DNA of 64,000 bases from Lachnospiraceae bacterium (GTDB taxonomy: Bacteria > Bacillota > Clostridia > Lachnospirales > Lachnospiraceae): assembly GCA_015258065.1 (NCBI GenBank), contig JABZIZ010000007.1, positions 47,739-111,738 on the forward strand, written 5' to 3'. The position numbers were made by a program, and so were the translations under genes. The notes beneath the pieces were generated by a model that made no database searches, was not told where the DNA came from, and saw only the letters and a program-made list of their open reading frames with translations. Below, one piece after another: positions 63,092 to 64,000 of this stretch. The number at the start of each line of letters is the position of its first letter. Position 1 is the stretch's first letter.

Positions 63092-63157
63092 TTCATCTCT
63101 CCTTATCACACCATGACCTACAAAAATCACTTTACTATTGTAGCACCGAACCGGTTT

Positions 63158-64000
63158 CTAGGGAAGGAAGGTACAAACCCTCATCCTTGCTCCCCCCTCA
63201 GACAGAGTCACCGTAATCGCTCCGTCCTCTTTGGTGATCCAGGTGTATTTCGAAATGCGGGCAAGCCGCTGCAGCGTCTCCCTATGCGGATGCCCGTACG
63301 GATTGTGTGCTCCGCAGGAGATTACGCTGTAATCCGGCCTGCACAGAGACAAAAACGCTTCATCGCTGGTATACCGCGACCCGTGATGAGGAACCTTTAA
63401 GAGCGTGACTTTTCTGCTTTTTTCAGGCAGCAGACGCAACGTCTCCTTCAAGCCCTCCAGCCCTTCTTTTTCCACATCACCGGTAAACAAAGCCGAAAAG
63501 GATCCCCACCTGACCTGCAAAATCGTGGAATGCGCATTCGCTCCTTCCGTTTCCATTCCTGCGGGCGGCCCCAGGATGCGCAGATCTACTTCTCTTTCCT
63601 TCCACTCCTGCCCCCGATGTAGGAAAAACACGGGAATCCCCGCCTCCTTTGCCTTTTCCTCCAGCAAAAGATAATTTCCGGTCCGTGAACGAGGCGCTGT
63701 ATCCGGCAGATAGATCCCGTGAATCCGGACGCCCTCCTCCTTCCCTTCTTCCATCAGGGTCAGAAGTCCGGAAAAGTGATCCAGATCCTCATGGGTGACA
63801 ATCGCCGCCTTAATCTCTCCGATCCCCTCATAAGCCAAAAAAGGAAGAAGCTGAAATTTCCCGACCTGCTTCTTGCTCGTGCTTCCCCCATCAATCAGAT
63901 ACGCATTTCCCTCGCATTCCAACACGATTCCGTCTCCCTGTCCCACATCCACAAAAGTCATTTTCAGCACGGGTCTTGGTCGCAGGAATAAGAGGAAAAG
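63158..64000 (-). CDS. comEC: C-terminal part of ComEC (DNA uptake channel), cut by window edge
   Basis: The visible 280 residues are the extracellular metallo-beta-lactamase domain of ComEC/Rec2, with VDVGQGDGIVLE, THEDLDHFSGL and VPHHGSRYTSDEAF. The frame stays open upstream to the window end and encodes LFLLFLRPRP before the domain, which is the usual final transmembrane stretch of ComEC. The GTG at 63968-63970 is therefore probably not a start. The full protein would form the membrane channel for incoming DNA; the nuclease-like domain is at the end. The holA gene follows. Confidence 0.88.
   Translation of the reverse strand, partial: LFLLFLRPRPVLKMTFVDVGQGDGIVLECEGNAYLIDGGSTSKKQVGKFQLLPFLAYEGIGEIKAAIVTHEDLDHFSGLLTLMEEGKEEGVRIHGIYLPDTAPRSRTGNYLLLEEKAKEAGIPVFFLHRGQEWKEREVDLRILGPPAGMETEGANAHSTILQVRWGSFSALFTGDVEKEGLEGLKETLRLLPEKSRKVTLLKVPHHGSRYTSDEAFLSLCRPDYSVISCGAHNPYGHPHRETLQRLARISKYTWITKEDGAITVTLSEGGARMRVCTFLP

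Noticed and set aside
63968..63970. GTG start making the MBL-fold protein a stand-alone gene
   Set aside because: The frame stays open upstream to the window end and encodes hydrophobic residues typical of the last transmembrane part of ComEC, so the gene most likely continues outside.

Overview
The window is a 64 kb chromosomal segment from a Gram-positive anaerobe of the class Clostridia, most likely family Lachnospiraceae. The evidence is the gene neighbourhoods (pyrH-frr-uppS; dgt-dnaG-rpoD-trmK), strong GGAGG-type ribosome binding sites, a CIRCE heat-shock operator, lipoproteins with no outer-membrane genes, and several protein families I know mainly from Lachnospiraceae (DUF4317, DUF4860, DUF5050, DUF5716, DUF5717, DUF6465). 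The genus cannot be fixed from the sequence. No prophage, insertion sequence, CRISPR array or rRNA operon is visible. There are two tRNA genes, Arg(CCG) and Leu(CAA).

Layout. From 1 to 16 kb nearly everything reads leftward. In transcription order this is a transglutaminase-like lipoprotein, a small pilus-like operon (GspF-type platform protein plus three short membrane proteins), two adjacent B3/4-domain proteins, a DUF6465 protein, dgt, dnaG, rpoD, trmK, a membrane polysaccharide deacetylase, a bactofilin-like protein, pyrH, frr and the first codons of uppS. Between dgt and dnaG lies a 330-bp block of long perfect inverted repeats. From 16 to 25 kb come a heterodimeric ABC exporter, a DUF4317 protein, gdhA, a Gfo/Idh/MocA oxidoreductase and an SH3-domain membrane protein. 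From 25 to 36 kb one long leftward transcription unit runs DUF5717, DUF5716 (Hsp70/actin-like), a TPR protein, a coiled-coil membrane protein, purB, purA and a small membrane protein. Most junctions there overlap by 4 to 8 bases.

From 36 to 46 kb, htpG (with CIRCE) diverges from a PLP decarboxylase-like gene and a PseG-like gene. Converging on these is a coupled trio: FAD-dependent dehydrogenase, parvulin-like lipoprotein and ATP-grasp ligase. Next is a 2-isopropylmalate synthase fused in frame to a C-terminal AraC-type DNA-binding domain. From 46 to 64 kb are ftsH, ppk-ppx, a chorismate mutase/ACT protein with a shortened prephenate dehydratase region, a DUF5050 protein, pyrB-pyrI, an L,D-transpeptidase, a phosphohexomutase, tRNA-Leu, a family 2 glycosyltransferase, a DUF1653 protein, holA and the 3' end of comEC.

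How the genes work together. The window mixes core replication, transcription and translation genes (dnaG, rpoD, holA, frr, tRNAs) with nucleotide synthesis (pyrH, pyrBI, purA, purB, dgt), envelope functions (deacetylase, bactofilin, L,D-transpeptidase, ABC exporter, glycosyltransferase) and stress functions (htpG, ftsH, ppk/ppx). The features most worth follow-up are the LeuA-AraC fusion, the DUF5716/DUF5717 cassette coupled to purB, the palindromic element between dgt and dnaG, the decarboxylase/PseG-like/ATP-grasp locus beside htpG, and the internal start in the bactofilin gene.
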